A stretch of DNA of 14,960 nucleotides from Chloroflexota bacterium (GTDB taxonomy: Bacteria; Chloroflexota; Dehalococcoidia; Bin125). The notes below the pieces were generated by a model, which searched no databases, had not been told where the DNA came from, and was given only the letters and a program-made list of their open reading frames with translations. Positions 7,741 to 14,840 of this stretch are shown here, piece after piece (within the stretch, counting starts at the first letter, position 1; each line of letters opens with the position of its first letter). The position numbers and the translations under genes are program-made. Location: assembly GCA_026707335.1 (NCBI GenBank), contig JAPOXB010000127.1, positions 1-14,960 on the forward strand. The letters run 5' to 3'.

Positions 7741-9131
7741 TCCGCCCCGTACAGGCGGCTCTCTCCCACGAAGTTGGCGACCGCGAACCAGAAGGCGTTG
7801 CTGCCGTTGACCCGCGGCAGCGTCGCCCCGCCGGGGCCCGTCAGCGCGTCCTCGCCCACCGTCCAGCGCCCGCCCGACTCGTCCACCAGCGCGCCGACCT
7901 CGCCCGCCGCGCTGAACGACCGGCCGCCCCGCTCGAAGGCGCGCGCGCCCATGCCGTCGGACGTCGCCACGACGACGATCGGCAGGTCGCCGACGCGGTC
8001 GTTCACCACCGCCTGCGTGCCCAGCCCGGCGATGGCGTAGGCGCTCACTCCGTCCGCCGTCCGCACGACGAACACTTCGTCGCGCGGGGACAGGCGGCCG
8101 TCGTCCACCGGCACGGCGAACATCAGCTCGTCGCTGGCGTTGTACGCCGCGTAGGCCGCGCCGGGCGCGTAGCCGTACGGGTAGCCCGTGTCGATGTCGA
8201 GCACCGAGGTCTCCGGGTTCGCGGCCAGCCAGGCGGCCCAGGTCGTGTAGGTCGAGGCGATCGGCCGCAGCCGCAGCCCCCGCCCGGCCAATTCGCCCCA
8301 GGCCGGCTCGCCGGTGAACTGATTCCACAGCGTCCGCGTCGTGCGGTCGTACATCAGCTTGTTCGACCGATAGAGCAGCCCGCTCGTCCCGAAGCGGTAG
8401 ACCTCCCCGCGCAGGCGGCCGTCGTAGGCGATGGCGCTGCCGCACAGCGTGCAGTAGGCCAGCGACACCGGCGCCCCGCCGATGGTGTCGTTAACCATCT
8501 CGTGCCAGGCGATGATCCGCACCGGGAAGGCCCGCGCGTCGCCGTTGATCGAGACGCCGACGACCTCGTCGTCGGCCCGCAGCCAGGCCGCGGCCTCGGC
8601 CGGCGTCACGTAGGCGGGGAACTCCAGCGGCGGGATGACGTCGACGCCGACGCCGCCGTAGCGCACCTCCCGCGCGTCGATCGTGCGGGGCCAGCGATCG
8701 CTGAGGAAGAGGGCGAACGCGGGGTCGATCGAGCCGAAGAGCTGCTGCTTGAACTCCAGGTAGGCCGCGGTTTCCCGGTCGTCGGGGGGCGGCAGGGCGA
8801 GTTCCGGGAACTGCGACAGCCGGTCCGCGCCGGGCCGCCCGAAGCGCATCCGCAAGTGGTCGAGGATGCGGGTGGCGTAGGGCGTCGGCACGTTCGCCAG
8901 GTCGACGAGGTACTTGTCTGCCCCTGGATGCGCGGACACGGCGAGCTCGTCGAGGCTGCGCAGCAGCGGGCCGGGGGCGGTCAGGAAGCCCTGGCCGCTC
9001 AGCGAGTCCCAGAAGATCAGGCTGCGCAGGTCGGCGGCGTCGGGGTCCAGGGGTGCGTCGCCGCTCGCGCAGGCGGCCAGGACGACGCCCAGCAGGACGG
9101 GCAGCGCCCGCGCCCACCGCGCCGGCGTCAC
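7737..9131 (-). CDS. DUF3179 family lipoprotein
   Basis: This 464-aa exported protein has an N-terminal Arg followed by a hydrophobic stretch and a lipobox LAAC, with Cys21 as the predicted lipidated residue. It should therefore be anchored outside the cytoplasmic membrane. The DUF3179 core runs from about residue 185 to 450. It includes AFPVRIIAWHEMVND (201-215), YCTLCGSAIAYD with Cys227/Cys230, and the SGLLYRSNKLMYDRTT and LWNQFTGEPAWG blocks. The C-x2-C plus nearby His suggests metal or redox chemistry, but no activity is established for the family to my knowledge. Residues 30-180 form an extra N-terminal region that I cannot name. GTG 9131-9129 overlaps the stop of the tandem CoA-transferase as GTGA, so the two are translationally coupled although one is cytosolic and the other exported. 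The TAG stop lies in a CTAG shared with the convergent 123-aa gene. Confidence 0.9.
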   Translation of the reverse strand: MTPARWARALPVLLGVVLAACASGDAPLDPDAADLRSLIFWDSLSGQGFLTAPGPLLRSLDELAVSAHPGADKYLVDLANVPTPYATRILDHLRMRFGRPGADRLSQFPELALPPPDDRETAAYLEFKQQLFGSIDPAFALFLSDRWPRTIDAREVRYGGVGVDVIPPLEFPAYVTPAEAAAWLRADDEVVGVSINGDARAFPVRIIAWHEMVNDTIGGAPVSLAYCTLCGSAIAYDGRLRGEVYRFGTSGLLYRSNKLMYDRTTRTLWNQFTGEPAWGELAGRGLRLRPIASTYTTWAAWLAANPETSVLDIDTGYPYGYAPGAAYAAYNASDELMFAVPVDDGRLSPRDEVFVVRTADGVSAYAIAGLGTQAVVNDRVGDLPIVVVATSDGMGARAFERGGRSFSAAGEVGALVDESGGRWTVGEDALTGPGGATLPRVNGSNAFWFAVANFVGESRLYGAD

Positions 9132-11572
9132 TGCAGGAGGCCGTCGGCCGCCAGATCGGCGATCTCCGCCTCCGACAGCCCCAGCACGTCGCGCAGGACC
9201 TCCGCCGTGTCCTCCCCGATCAGCCGGCTGCGGCGCAGCGCGCAGGGGGCGTCGGGCAGCTGGAAGGCGTGCCGCGGCGCGTGGTACGACCCCATCGCCG
9301 GGTGGTCGAGCCGCTGCCAGAAGCCGCGATGCCGCAACTGCGGGTCGTGCTCCAGCAGGTCCTCGCCCCGCTGCACGACGCCCGCCGCCACGCCGGCGCC
9401 TTGCAGGGTCGTCATCACCGCCTCGGGCGTGCGCTCGCGCGTCCATGCCTCCACCAGTACGTCCAGCGCGTCCTCCTGCGACTTGCGGCCGGCGTGCGTC
9501 GCGAAGCGCTCCTCGCGCGCCCAGGCGGGATCGCCGATCGCCGCGCGGAAGGCCCGCCACTCCGCCTCGTCCCGCACCGCGATGACGCACCAGCCGTCGT
9601 CGCGGCAGCGATAGGCCCCGTGCGGCGCGGCGCCGGGCTGCCGGTTGCCCTGCCGCCCCGCGACGCGCCCGTTGACGCCGTAGTCGAGCAGCGACGGCGC
9701 CAGCCAGTGCATCGAAGCCTCGTACTGGGACACGTCGAAGCGCTGACCCAGCCCGGTGCGGTCGCGGTAGTCGAGCGCCGCCAGCAGCAGCGCCACGTTG
9801 AAGCGCGGCGCGATGAAGTCGGTGTACGTGCTCACGTAGCCGGGCGGGTCGCCGGGGCGGCCGGTCAGGTGGTTGAAGCCGGCCAGCGCGGTGTAGTGCC
9901 CGCCGCCGCCCTTGCTGTGGCGGTGCGGCCCCGTCTCCCCCTGGCCGCTGCAGCCGAGGTAGATGATCGCCGGGTTGCGGGCCCGAAGCGCCTCGTAACC
10001 CAGCCCCATCCGATCCATCGCGCCGCCCGAGAAGTTGTTCACCACCACGTCGGCCCAATCCGCCATCCGCAGCGCGACGTCGCGCCCCCCGGGCTGGGCG
10101 ATGTCGAGCGCGATCGAGCGCTGGTTGGTGCGCACCTGCGCGTAGTCGGCGCAGAGTTCCGGGTCCCGCACGCCGTCGCGGAACGGCCCCGACGTGCGCT
10201 GCCCGTCGATGCGCACGCTGCTCTCGACGTGCACGACGTCGGCCCCGTAGTCGGCCAGCACCTTGGTCGTCATCGGCCCCACCATGAACCAACTCAGGTC
10301 GAGCACCTTGACCCCGGCCAGCGGCATCGCGACGGCGGGCGCGTCGGCGCTGTCGTGGGCGTCCGGCGCGCGCTCCGGCTCCGGCGGCAACTCCGACAGG
10401 ATCGACGCCGTGTGCTCCCCCAGCCGCGGCGCCGGACTGGGCGCCAGTGGCGGCGTGCGCGTCGCGCGGGCGAAGGGGCCCGGCAGCCGGATCGCGCGGT
10501 CCAGCGCCGGATGCGGCACGTCGCGCCAGAAGTCGCGCGCTTCCAACTGCGCGTTGGTCATCGTGTCCGCCGCGGTGTCCACGGGGAACAGCGAGAACCC
10601 GTACGTCATCGCGGCTGCGTACAACTCGGCCTTTGTGTACTTCGCGAAGACCGCCGCCGTCGGGGCGACCACCGCCGACCAATCCGCCGGCGGCTCCTGC
10701 CACGGGACCATCGCCTCCCAGTCGAGGGTGAGGAGGTCGGCCCCCGCCCCCTCGTCGCGCAGCCAGGCGAAGAATCCCGACGCCCGCGTGGTGGAGTGCG
10801 GCCCGACGGCCTGCAGCCAGACCACGTAGCCGTCGCGGCAGCGCCAGGTCCAGGGCATCGGCGTCTGCGAGGGCCGCTGCGCCCGCGGCAGGTTGCGCCC
10901 CGTCATGTCCCAACTCGCCGCGACCTGGAAGCTGCTGCGGATCACCGACTCCTGGATCGACACGTCGACGTGCTGGCCCCAGCCGCCGCGGCGCCGCCGT
11001 TGCAGCAGCGCCAGCAGCGCGCCGACGGCCGCGTCGCTACCGGCCGCGAAGGAGGACTGGGCGTTGTCGCTGATCTGCGCGGGCGGGCCGTCCGGCTCGC
11101 CGCAGATCGACATCAAGCCGCTCATCGCCCAGGTCACGATGTCCGGCCCCCGGTAGTCGCGATGCGGCCCCTGCTGTCCGAACGGGCTGATCGAGACCAG
11201 CACCAGGCCGGGGTTGATCGCGGCCAGACTTGGGAAATCGAGCCCGCAGCCCGCCAACCGCCCCGGCGCGAACGACTCGACGACCACGTCCGCCGTCGCG
11301 GCCAGCCGACGGAAGAGCACCCGGCCCGCCTCCGTCTCCAGGTCGGCCTCGAAGCTGCGCTTGTTCGCGTTGCAGGCCAGCCAGTAGAGGCCGCGATCGG
11401 GCCCCGGCTCGTCGTCCACGAAGGGCGGCCGCCGCCGCGCCGGGTCGCCGCCGGGCGGCTCGACCTTGATCACGTCCGCGCCGAGATCGGCCAGGATCTT
11501 GCCGCACGACTGCCCCGTCTCGTCCGACAGGTCCAGCACCCGGTACGGGGCGAGCATGCCCGCGGACGTCAT
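9128..11572 (-). CDS. Tandem (fused two-domain) CaiB/BaiF CoA-transferase
   Basis: This 814-aa protein is two family III CoA-transferase domains in one chain, about twice the usual length. Domain 1 (about 1-395) begins MLAPYRVLDLSDETG with GADVIKVEPPGGD, and its catalytic Asp is D169 in QISDNAQSS. A Glu/Ala/Pro-rich linker (about 396-415) leads to domain 2 (about 416-814), which begins PLAGVKVLDLSWFMVGP. Its catalytic Asp is D585 in STYTDFIAP, and it has the canonical GNRQPGAAPHGAY. Both nucleophiles are kept, so either may work. Since the family forms interlocked dimers, a fusion may behave as a built-in dimer. The ATG at 11572 overlaps the dioxygenase stop as ATGA. An in-frame ATG at 11617 would overlap the dioxygenase by 49 bases and adds only low-complexity sequence. 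The substrate is unknown, probably an acid made by the neighbouring dioxygenase pathway. Confidence 0.93.
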   Translation of the reverse strand: MTSAGMLAPYRVLDLSDETGQSCGKILADLGADVIKVEPPGGDPARRRPPFVDDEPGPDRGLYWLACNANKRSFEADLETEAGRVLFRRLAATADVVVESFAPGRLAGCGLDFPSLAAINPGLVLVSISPFGQQGPHRDYRGPDIVTWAMSGLMSICGEPDGPPAQISDNAQSSFAAGSDAAVGALLALLQRRRRGGWGQHVDVSIQESVIRSSFQVAASWDMTGRNLPRAQRPSQTPMPWTWRCRDGYVVWLQAVGPHSTTRASGFFAWLRDEGAGADLLTLDWEAMVPWQEPPADWSAVVAPTAAVFAKYTKAELYAAAMTYGFSLFPVDTAADTMTNAQLEARDFWRDVPHPALDRAIRLPGPFARATRTPPLAPSPAPRLGEHTASILSELPPEPERAPDAHDSADAPAVAMPLAGVKVLDLSWFMVGPMTTKVLADYGADVVHVESSVRIDGQRTSGPFRDGVRDPELCADYAQVRTNQRSIALDIAQPGGRDVALRMADWADVVVNNFSGGAMDRMGLGYEALRARNPAIIYLGCSGQGETGPHRHSKGGGGHYTALAGFNHLTGRPGDPPGYVSTYTDFIAPRFNVALLLAALDYRDRTGLGQRFDVSQYEASMHWLAPSLLDYGVNGRVAGRQGNRQPGAAPHGAYRCRDDGWCVIAVRDEAEWRAFRAAIGDPAWAREERFATHAGRKSQEDALDVLVEAWTRERTPEAVMTTLQGAGVAAGVVQRGEDLLEHDPQLRHRGFWQRLDHPAMGSYHAPRHAFQLPDAPCALRRSRLIGEDTAEVLRDVLGLSEAEIADLAADGLLQ

Positions 11573-12537
11573 CCGCCGGCCGGGACCACGGGCTCGCCCT
11601 TGGTCTGCGTCCGCCACATGAAGCGGACGTCATCGTTCGCGAGCGGGTGGCGCATGTGCATCATCATCCGGTTGTCCCACACGACCACCTGCCCGGCGCG
11701 CCAGCGGTGGCGGTAGCAGAAGCGCTCCTGCGTCGCGTGCGCCCACAACTGGTCGAGCAGCCGCTCGCTCTCCTCCAGCGGCAGGCCGACGATGTAGCCG
11801 TTCGTGCGCCGGCCGAGGAACAGCGCCTCCTCGCCCGTGCCGGGCACGCGGCGCAGGATCGGGTGCGCGTGGCCCAGCGCCTCCACCGGCGACGCCGGGG
11901 CGTCCATGCCCTCCCGCATGACGCCGCTGCTGCCGTAGGTCGAGTCGTGCTTCGCCCAGCGCGACGCCACCCGCCGGCGCAGCCCCTCGGGCAGTTCCCG
12001 CGCCGCCATCACCTGGCTGCAGAAGCCGGTGTCGCCGTCCTCGTCGGGGATCACGCGGCCGTGCAGCAGGCTGAAGGTCGGCGGCACCGCGATGTACGAC
12101 ATGTCCGAGTGCCACTCCCACTCCCCGTAGAAGCGGTCGTCGACCGGCTTCGCCTCCAGCGTCCCCGGCGTCAGGTTGCCGATGAACGCCAGGTAGGGAT
12201 CCTCGCCGCGCGCCCGCAGCGCCGCGACCTGCTCCTCGACGGTCAGATGCTCCTCGCCCTTCGGCGTGCCCTTGCCGATCCCGTTGATCATCCCCGGCGC
12301 GAACTCATTTTTTCCGAACACGGCCGTCAGGGCGTGCAACTCGTCCGCCTCCAGCAGCCGGTCGAAAGAAAAACAGAGCAGCCCGTGCCGCTCGGCGTAG
12401 GCGTCCCAGATCGCGGCCCGCTGCTCGTCGCCGATCCGCAGCGGGTCGAGCCCGGTGATCTCCGCCCCGAAGCGCGCGCCGGGCAGCGCCCGCACCGTCA
12501 GCCCCGCGACCGTCGTCGCCGTCTGCTCATCGATCAT
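11569..12537 (-). CDS. TauD/TfdA-family Fe(II)/2-oxoglutarate dioxygenase
   Basis: This 322-aa non-haem iron oxygenase has facial-triad ligands H143 and D145 in EWHSDMSYI and the distal H294 in NRMMMHMRHP. R305 and R309 lie 11 and 15 residues after that His, matching the 2-oxoglutarate-binding Arg spacing of TauD. The fold-typical FGAEITGLDP near the N-terminus and WDNR before the distal His also fit. Such enzymes hydroxylate a carbon next to a leaving group (sulfonate, ether, amine) using O2 and 2-oxoglutarate, often releasing an aldehyde. The substrate is not evident. I chose ATG 12537 because GGGGCGGAGG lies just upstream and the family N-terminus follows. An in-frame ATG at 12612 adds only a Gly/Arg-rich non-family tail and overlaps the upstream gene. 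The stop overlaps the tandem CoA-transferase start as ATGA. Confidence 0.93.
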   Translation of the reverse strand: MIDEQTATTVAGLTVRALPGARFGAEITGLDPLRIGDEQRAAIWDAYAERHGLLCFSFDRLLEADELHALTAVFGKNEFAPGMINGIGKGTPKGEEHLTVEEQVAALRARGEDPYLAFIGNLTPGTLEAKPVDDRFYGEWEWHSDMSYIAVPPTFSLLHGRVIPDEDGDTGFCSQVMAARELPEGLRRRVASRWAKHDSTYGSSGVMREGMDAPASPVEALGHAHPILRRVPGTGEEALFLGRRTNGYIVGLPLEESERLLDQLWAHATQERFCYRHRWRAGQVVVWDNRMMMHMRHPLANDDVRFMWRTQTKGEPVVPAGG

Positions 12538-12560
12538 TGCTGTGCCTCCGCCCCTTCGCG

Positions 12561-12590
12561 AAGAATTTTTTTCGCCGTCGCTCGGACGGC
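12561..12590 (-). promoter_or_regulatory. AT-rich tract and small hairpin before the dioxygenase gene
   Basis: A 12-base AT-rich run (12561-12572; on the minus strand seven A then TTCTT) is the most AT-rich spot in the window. It lies 24-35 bases upstream of the ATG at 12537. Next to it, GCCGTC/GACGGC (12574-12590) forms a perfect 6-base stem with a 5-base loop. It may be a promoter for the dioxygenase operon or a processing site after the MoaD-like gene. No consensus hexamer pair is clear. Confidence 0.3.
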
Positions 12591-12608
12591 CACACCGGCC
12601 GGCCCCAA

Positions 12609-12896
12609 TCATCGCACGCGGCAGCGGGGTTTGCCCCGCCCGACAGCCCCTCCGGACAACGCGTTGAACAGCATCACCTGGTCGCCGTCCCGCAGCGACG
12701 CGGTCTCGTCGGTCTGCGCGCCGTTCACGCCGACCGTGATCTCCGTCGTCGCCGGCAGTCCGATGGCCTCGCGCAACTGCGCGATCGTCGCGCCCGCGGG
12801 CAGGCGCAGATCCATCGCGCCGCCGGCCCCGTCGGGGGCGAAGCCGCGCAGCGTCCCGAAGAGCGTCACTCGCACGTTGATCGCGTCGGCCGCCAC
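12609..12896 (-). CDS. MoaD/ThiS-like ubiquitin-fold sulfur carrier
   Basis: This 95-aa protein has the beta-grasp pattern of MoaD: VRVTLFGTLRGFAP, then DLRLPAGATIAQLREAIGLP, VGVNG (56-60) and SLRDGDQVMLFNALSGG. MoaD proteins carry a thiocarboxylate on a C-terminal Gly-Gly and donate sulfur to build the pterin dithiolene of molybdenum/tungsten cofactor. Small MoaD genes next to aldehyde:ferredoxin oxidoreductase genes are common, and here the two are divergent across 111 bases. The oddity is that Gly82-Gly83 is followed by 12 more residues (AVGRGKPRCRVR) instead of a stop. The carrier would need trimming to work in the normal way. The start GTG 12896 has no ribosome site but lies six bases after a TACCGT box, suggesting leaderless expression. 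It may also be read through into the dioxygenase gene, which begins 71 bases downstream. Confidence 0.82.
   Translation of the reverse strand: MAADAINVRVTLFGTLRGFAPDGAGGAMDLRLPAGATIAQLREAIGLPATTEITVGVNGAQTDETASLRDGDQVMLFNALSGGAVGRGKPRCRVR
12624..12639. repeat. Perfect hairpin inside the MoaD-like C-terminal extension
   Basis: GCGGGG and CCCCGC are separated by four bases (TTTG on the plus strand). The hairpin encodes part of the extra residues after the Gly-Gly. It has no following U-tract in either direction. Confidence 0.5.
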
Positions 12897-12902
12897 GACG
12901 CC

Positions 12903-12908
12903 ACGGTA
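12903..12908 (-). promoter_or_regulatory. TACCGT -10 box placed for a leaderless MoaD-like transcript
   Basis: On the minus strand, GGCTACCGT ends six bases before the GTG at 12896. It mirrors the GGCTACGGT box before the GTG at 7369. No ribosome site is visible between box and start. Confidence 0.4.
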
Positions 12909-12940
12909 GCCCAGCCGCGCCGCGGCCGCCGCCCGCTCGC

Positions 12941-12946
12941 TAGACT
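12941..12946 (+). promoter_or_regulatory. TAGACT -10 box of the aldehyde oxidoreductase gene
   Basis: GCTAGACT is identical in its hexamer to the box at 3051 and would give a leader of about 55 bases before the GTG at 13008. The leader is very GC-rich, with only a weak GGGGG ribosome site. Confidence 0.45.
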
Positions 12947-13007
12947 AGGCGGCGCGGCGCGATCCGCCCGCGGGACGGGCGCCGGGCCGCCGGAACGGGG
13001 GCGCACC

Positions 13008-14726
13008 GTGCGGCTATTCCACGACATCGACCTCGGCGACCGGACGGTCGCGACGCGCGAACTGCGCGGCGAGGACATCGTCTACTGCGGGCGCTACCTG
13101 ATCGCGAAGACGCTGCTGGAACGCGACGCCGCCCGCGTCGACCCGCTGGGCCCCGGCAACCCGCTCATCTTCTCCGCCGGCCCCTTCGCCGGCACCAGCT
13201 TCTCGAACGCCAACCGCACGAGCGTGGGCTGCAAGAGCCCGCTCACCGGCGGCGTCAAGGAGGCCAACGGCGGCGGCACCCTGGGCTACGGAATGGGCCA
13301 ACTCAAGGTCGCGGGCTTCACGCTGCTGGGCGCGTCCGACGACTGGACCGTCGTGCACCTCACGCGCGACGGCGGCATCGAGTTCGACGACGCCTCCCCC
13401 TACCTCGGCCTGCGCAACTCCGAGGCCGCGGCGCGGCTCTTCGCGCACTACGGCAAGAAGGTCGCCTTCGCCCTCTGCGGGCCCGTCGGCGAGTACCAGG
13501 GGCTGATCGCCGGGATCGCCATCAGCGACAAGGACGGCCGCCCCTCGCGCCTCGCCGCCCGCGGCGGCGTCGGCGCCGTGATGGGGTCGAAGCGCGTCAA
13601 GGCCGTCGTCGTCGACCTCGACCGCATGCCGCCGTTCAGCGACGCCCCCAAGGTGCGCCAGTCGGTGCGCGGCTACGCCCAGAAGGTGCAGAACGACGAG
13701 GTGATCCAGACGACCTACAAGCCGCTGGGCACGATGGCGATGGCCGACGTGCAGAACTACCTGGGCGGCCTGCCGGTGCGGAACTTCAGCGCCGGCCGCC
13801 TGTCCGACACCGAGGCCGGCGGAACCTTCCGCATGGGCGCGGAGTTCATCGCGCCGCTCATCGCCGAGCGCGGCGGCGACCAGTCGCACGCCTGCATGCC
13901 GGGCTGCCTCATCCAGTGCAGCAACGTCTACAACGACGCCGACGGCAACGAGGTCGTCTCGCCGGTGGAGTACGAGACGCTCGCCCTGCTGGGCTCGAAC
14001 TGCGGCCTCAGCAACCCCGACGACCTGGCCGACATGAACGCCCTGGCCAACGAGCTCGGCGTTGACACGATCGAGACCGGCGCGACGCTCGCCGTGCTCA
14101 TGGAGGCCGGCGAGGCGGAGTTCGGCGACAAGGCCTTCATGACCGCCTGCATGGACGAGATCGAGCAGGGCAGCGAACGCGGCCGCTTCCTGGCGCAGGG
14201 CACGGCCCGTGTCGGCGAGCAGCTGGGCGTGCACCGCGTGCCCGTGATCAAGCGCCAGGCGATCAGCGCCTACGACCCGCGCGTCGTCGAGGCGACGGGC
14301 GTCGCCATGATGGCGACCGCGCAGGGCGCCGACCACACGACCGGCAACCTGCCCCGGCTCGTGACCACGGAGATGTCGCTCGACGAGATCCTCGAGCAGA
14401 GCCTCGCCCATCAGACGCGCGTGGCCGCCGTCGATTCGCTGGGGCTGTGCGTCTTCGGCGGCAGCGTCACCTACGCCAACATCGAGTTCCTGACCGACGC
14501 GATCAACGCGGCCCACGGGACGGCTCTCGACACCGGCTTCTTCGAGCGCCTGGGCCAGCGCGCGCTGCTGAACGAGCGCGACTTCAACCGTCGGGCCGGC
14601 TTCGCGGCCGGCGACGACGAGCTGCCTGCCTTCTTCTACGAGGAGGCCGTGCCGCCGACGAACCGGCGCGCTCGCTTCCACGGCGCCGACGTGCACGATA
14701 TGTACGACGCCCTGCCCACCGCCTGA
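13008..14726 (+). CDS. Aldehyde:ferredoxin oxidoreductase family (tungsten-pterin) enzyme
   Basis: This 572-aa full-length AOR-family protein should oxidise an aldehyde to a carboxylic acid, passing electrons to ferredoxin through a W-bis-pterin site and a [4Fe-4S] cluster. The N-terminal cofactor domain shows LIFSAGPFAGTS (53-64), NRTSVGCKSPLTGG (69-82) and NGGGTLGYGM (87-96). Cluster ligands are C296, C300 and C304 in HACMPGCLIQCSN and the distal C481 in SLGLCVF. The spacing of the first three is C-x3-C-x3-C rather than the C-x2-C-x3-C of the Pyrococcus enzyme. DTIETG (353-358), AYDPR (421-425) and GADHTTGN (440-447) are family blocks. The start is GTG at 13008; upstream in-frame sequence is non-family text overlapping the promoter. 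The MoaD-like gene is divergent next door. Substrate and metal (W versus Mo) are not determined. Confidence 0.93.
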   Translation: MRLFHDIDLGDRTVATRELRGEDIVYCGRYLIAKTLLERDAARVDPLGPGNPLIFSAGPFAGTSFSNANRTSVGCKSPLTGGVKEANGGGTLGYGMGQLKVAGFTLLGASDDWTVVHLTRDGGIEFDDASPYLGLRNSEAAARLFAHYGKKVAFALCGPVGEYQGLIAGIAISDKDGRPSRLAARGGVGAVMGSKRVKAVVVDLDRMPPFSDAPKVRQSVRGYAQKVQNDEVIQTTYKPLGTMAMADVQNYLGGLPVRNFSAGRLSDTEAGGTFRMGAEFIAPLIAERGGDQSHACMPGCLIQCSNVYNDADGNEVVSPVEYETLALLGSNCGLSNPDDLADMNALANELGVDTIETGATLAVLMEAGEAEFGDKAFMTACMDEIEQGSERGRFLAQGTARVGEQLGVHRVPVIKRQAISAYDPRVVEATGVAMMATAQGADHTTGNLPRLVTTEMSLDEILEQSLAHQTRVAAVDSLGLCVFGGSVTYANIEFLTDAINAAHGTALDTGFFERLGQRALLNERDFNRRAGFAAGDDELPAFFYEEAVPPTNRRARFHGADVHDMYDALPTA

Positions 14727-14730
14727 CCGA

Positions 14731-14814
14731 CCTCACCCCCTGTCCCCCTCTCCATCTGAACGATGGAGAGGGTTCTGGTCCCCTCTCCCGTGGAGAGGGG
14801 GTTAGGGGGTGAGG
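14731..14814. repeat. Palindromic multi-hairpin repeat (REP/MITE-like)
   Basis: Outer arms 14731-14754 and 14791-14814 are inverted copies matching at 22 of 24 bases. Inside them, CCCTCTCCAT (14746-14755) pairs with ATGGAGAGGG (14763-14772), and CCCCTCTCC (14780-14788) pairs with GGAGAGGGG (14792-14800) across three bases. The strand can thus fold as one long stem or as two short hairpins. It begins four bases after the oxidoreductase stop. CCTCACCCCCT-type palindromes of this kind are dispersed in many bacterial genomes. This copy may also act as a transcript end for the upstream gene. Confidence 0.75.
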
Positions 14815-14840
14815 TTCGAGACGGAGAGGGAGGCAGCGGC

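Noticed and set aside
6267..9614. Very long plus-strand open frame (1115 codons) opposite the CoA-transferase and DUF3179 genes
   Set aside because: The text is repetitive Arg/Ala/Gly/Val/His with no motif. It is the antisense shadow of high-GC genes whose minus-strand products are clear family members.
9132..10913. Long N-terminal extension of the DUF3179 frame, up to about 590 extra residues
   Set aside because: The extension is an out-of-frame reading of the tandem CoA-transferase. The GTG at 9131 gives a lipoprotein signal and a GTGA overlap, so it is the true start.
9053..11716. 887-codon plus-strand open frame
   Set aside because: It lies entirely antisense to the tandem CoA-transferase and has the low-complexity composition of a shadow frame.
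12537..13007. 157-codon N-terminal extension of the aldehyde oxidoreductase frame
   Set aside because: It overlaps the MoaD-like gene and the promoter antisense and carries no family sequence. The family N-terminus begins at GTG 13008.
13014..14696. 560-codon minus-strand frame opposite the aldehyde oxidoreductase
   Set aside because: The sense strand encodes a complete AOR with all cluster cysteines. The antisense text is low complexity.
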